Origin: an uncultured Methylococcaceae bacterium
GTDB taxonomy: Bacteria > Pseudomonadota > Gammaproteobacteria > Methylococcales > Methylomonadaceae
Assembly: GCA_903903765.1 (NCBI GenBank)
Contig: CAIVAH010000068.1
Location: 1-7,429 of the forward strand
DNA length: 7,429 nucleotides
Reading direction: 5' to 3'
The notes under the pieces: model-generated
What the model saw: the letters and a program-made list of their open reading frames with translations, nothing else
Told to the model about the DNA's origin: nothing
Database searches by the model: none
Shown here: positions 6,573-7,429 of the stretch, one piece after another
Layout: the number at the start of each line of letters is the position of its first letter
How positions within the stretch are numbered: position 1 is the first letter of the stretch
Made by a program: the position numbers and the translations under genes

Positions 6573-7429
6573 TGTTTGGTTTCGACTGTATAAGTCATGA
6601 AGATATCCTCAAGACTTTTTTTAATGCGTGATATTTCAATTAATTCCCATTTATGTATTGATATACTTTGAATGATCTCTTGAGTGGGATCTTGTGATTC
6701 AAGATAGTTTATTTGAATTTGATATTCGGTTATTCTTTCAGCGGTTGTAATACCTTCTATTGCTTTGATAAGAGCGATATCTATGGGTTTCTTGGTCGTT
6801 ATCAGTAAACTATTTTGCTTGAGATGCAACATTAAGTCCGTCATTTGCTCTTTAATGACTAAAGAACCGTGATGAATGATTTGTACTTGCGTACAAATTT
6901 CTTCTGCTTCACTGAGTTGGTGTGTTGAAAATATGATGCCGTGATCTTCACTTAATTCTTTAATTAAATCCCTTATTTCTCTGATTTGAATAGGATCTAG
7001 GCCTATAGTTGGTTCATCTAGAATTATGATGTCCGGATTATGGATAATGGCTTGAGCAATACCAATTCTCTGTTGATAACCCTTTGACAAGTTAGAAATT
7101 AAGCGATTTTTAACCTGAATTAAAGCGCATCTATCTAAAGCTTTTTCTAAGATCTTTTCAAGTTCATGACGGGTTACACCATGTATTTTTGCGCAATAAA
7201 GTAAAAACTCTCTAACAGTTAAGTCTTTATATAGCGGTGGTGTGTCTGGCAAATAGCCAATATGTCGTTTTGCTAAAACTGGGTCATTAATGATATCGAA
7301 ACCTTTGATCTTAATGGTTCCATTACTAGGTGCTAAATTTCCGCTTAACATTTGTAAAACCGTGGTTTTACCCGCGCCATTAACACCTAAAAACCCTAAT
7401 ACAGATCCGCGTTCCAGTCTAAAGCTTAT
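6569..7429 (-). CDS. ABC transporter ATP-binding protein, 5'-truncated by window edge
   Basis: The frame is open to base 7429, so the gene begins outside the window. The ATG at 7351 is internal because it lies after the Walker A motif. 286 residues are visible and probably about 20 are missing. Motifs counted from the window edge: Walker A GVNGAGKTT (15-23), a Q-loop region GYLPDTPPLYKDL (58-70) with Asp where many ABC proteins have Gln, signature NLSKGYQQR (113-121) instead of LSGGQ, Walker B IIILDEP with D-loop GLDP (134-146), and H-loop STH (His170). LSKGYQQR and YLPDTPPLY are typical of the ATPases paired with NosY/GldF-type permeases. The last ~90 residues form the variable C-terminal region of this family. 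The catalytic residues are present, so it should power the downstream permease at the cytoplasmic face. Confidence 0.95.
   Translation of the reverse strand: MSFRLERGSVLGFLGVNGAGKTTVLQMLSGNLAPSNGTIKIKGFDIINDPVLAKRHIGYLPDTPPLYKDLTVREFLLYCAKIHGVTRHELEKILEKALDRCALIQVKNRLISNLSKGYQQRIGIAQAIIHNPDIIILDEPTIGLDPIQIREIRDLIKELSEDHGIIFSTHQLSEAEEICTQVQIIHHGSLVIKEQMTDLMLHLKQNSLLITTKKPIDIALIKAIEGITTAERITEYQIQINYLESQDPTQEIIQSISIHKWELIEISRIKKSLEDIFMTYTVETKQ

Overview
The window looks like a chromosomal piece of an AT-rich gammaproteobacterium. The acetyl-CoA synthetase and CreA homologues are close to their enterobacterial counterparts. The set of membrane-tethered multicopper oxidase, cupredoxin and NosY/GldG-type ABC transporter would suit a copper-using lineage such as the Methylococcales. 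That assignment is inferred from gene content and is tentative. No rRNA, tRNA, CRISPR array, insertion sequence or other mobile element was seen.

Layout: positions 1-1680 (+) hold the C-terminal ~85% of acs, cut by the window edge. A long hairpin (1691-1724) separates it from convergent genes, which fill the rest of the window on the minus strand. In order of transcription (right to left) these are: an ABC ATPase (6569-7429, cut by the window edge), an ABC-2 permease (5820-6572), an internally shortened GldG-like auxiliary protein (5215-5820), a membrane-anchored two-domain multicopper oxidase (3489-5159), a membrane-anchored cupredoxin (2800-3492), a CreA-family periplasmic protein (2316-2774) and an NlpE-like periplasmic protein (1727-2218).

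The three transporter genes are translationally coupled (ATGA, then TAATG). The oxidase and cupredoxin are also coupled (ATGA), and creA follows 25 bases later. A candidate extended -10 promoter in the 55-base gap before the oxidase, and a candidate promoter between creA and the NlpE-like gene, suggest at least three transcription units or internal promoters.

The middle genes read as a periplasmic copper module. The oxidase has a complete set of trinuclear-cluster histidines and one type-1 site, in its first domain. The cupredoxin brings a separate type-1 site and a Met/His-rich N-terminus. The NlpE-like protein keeps the family CxxC and has a His cluster. How the upstream transporter relates to this module is unknown.

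Most worth checking: (1) the NlpE-like gene carries an exact, in-phase A AAA AAG heptamer, and the family-like C-terminus lies in the -1 frame beyond it, so this is a programmed frameshift, a real one-base deletion or a homopolymer sequencing error; (2) the GldG-like gene joins a normal N-terminal part to a normal C-terminal anchor in frame, without the large middle domain; (3) the oxidase has an unusual ligand arrangement and is tethered at both ends.
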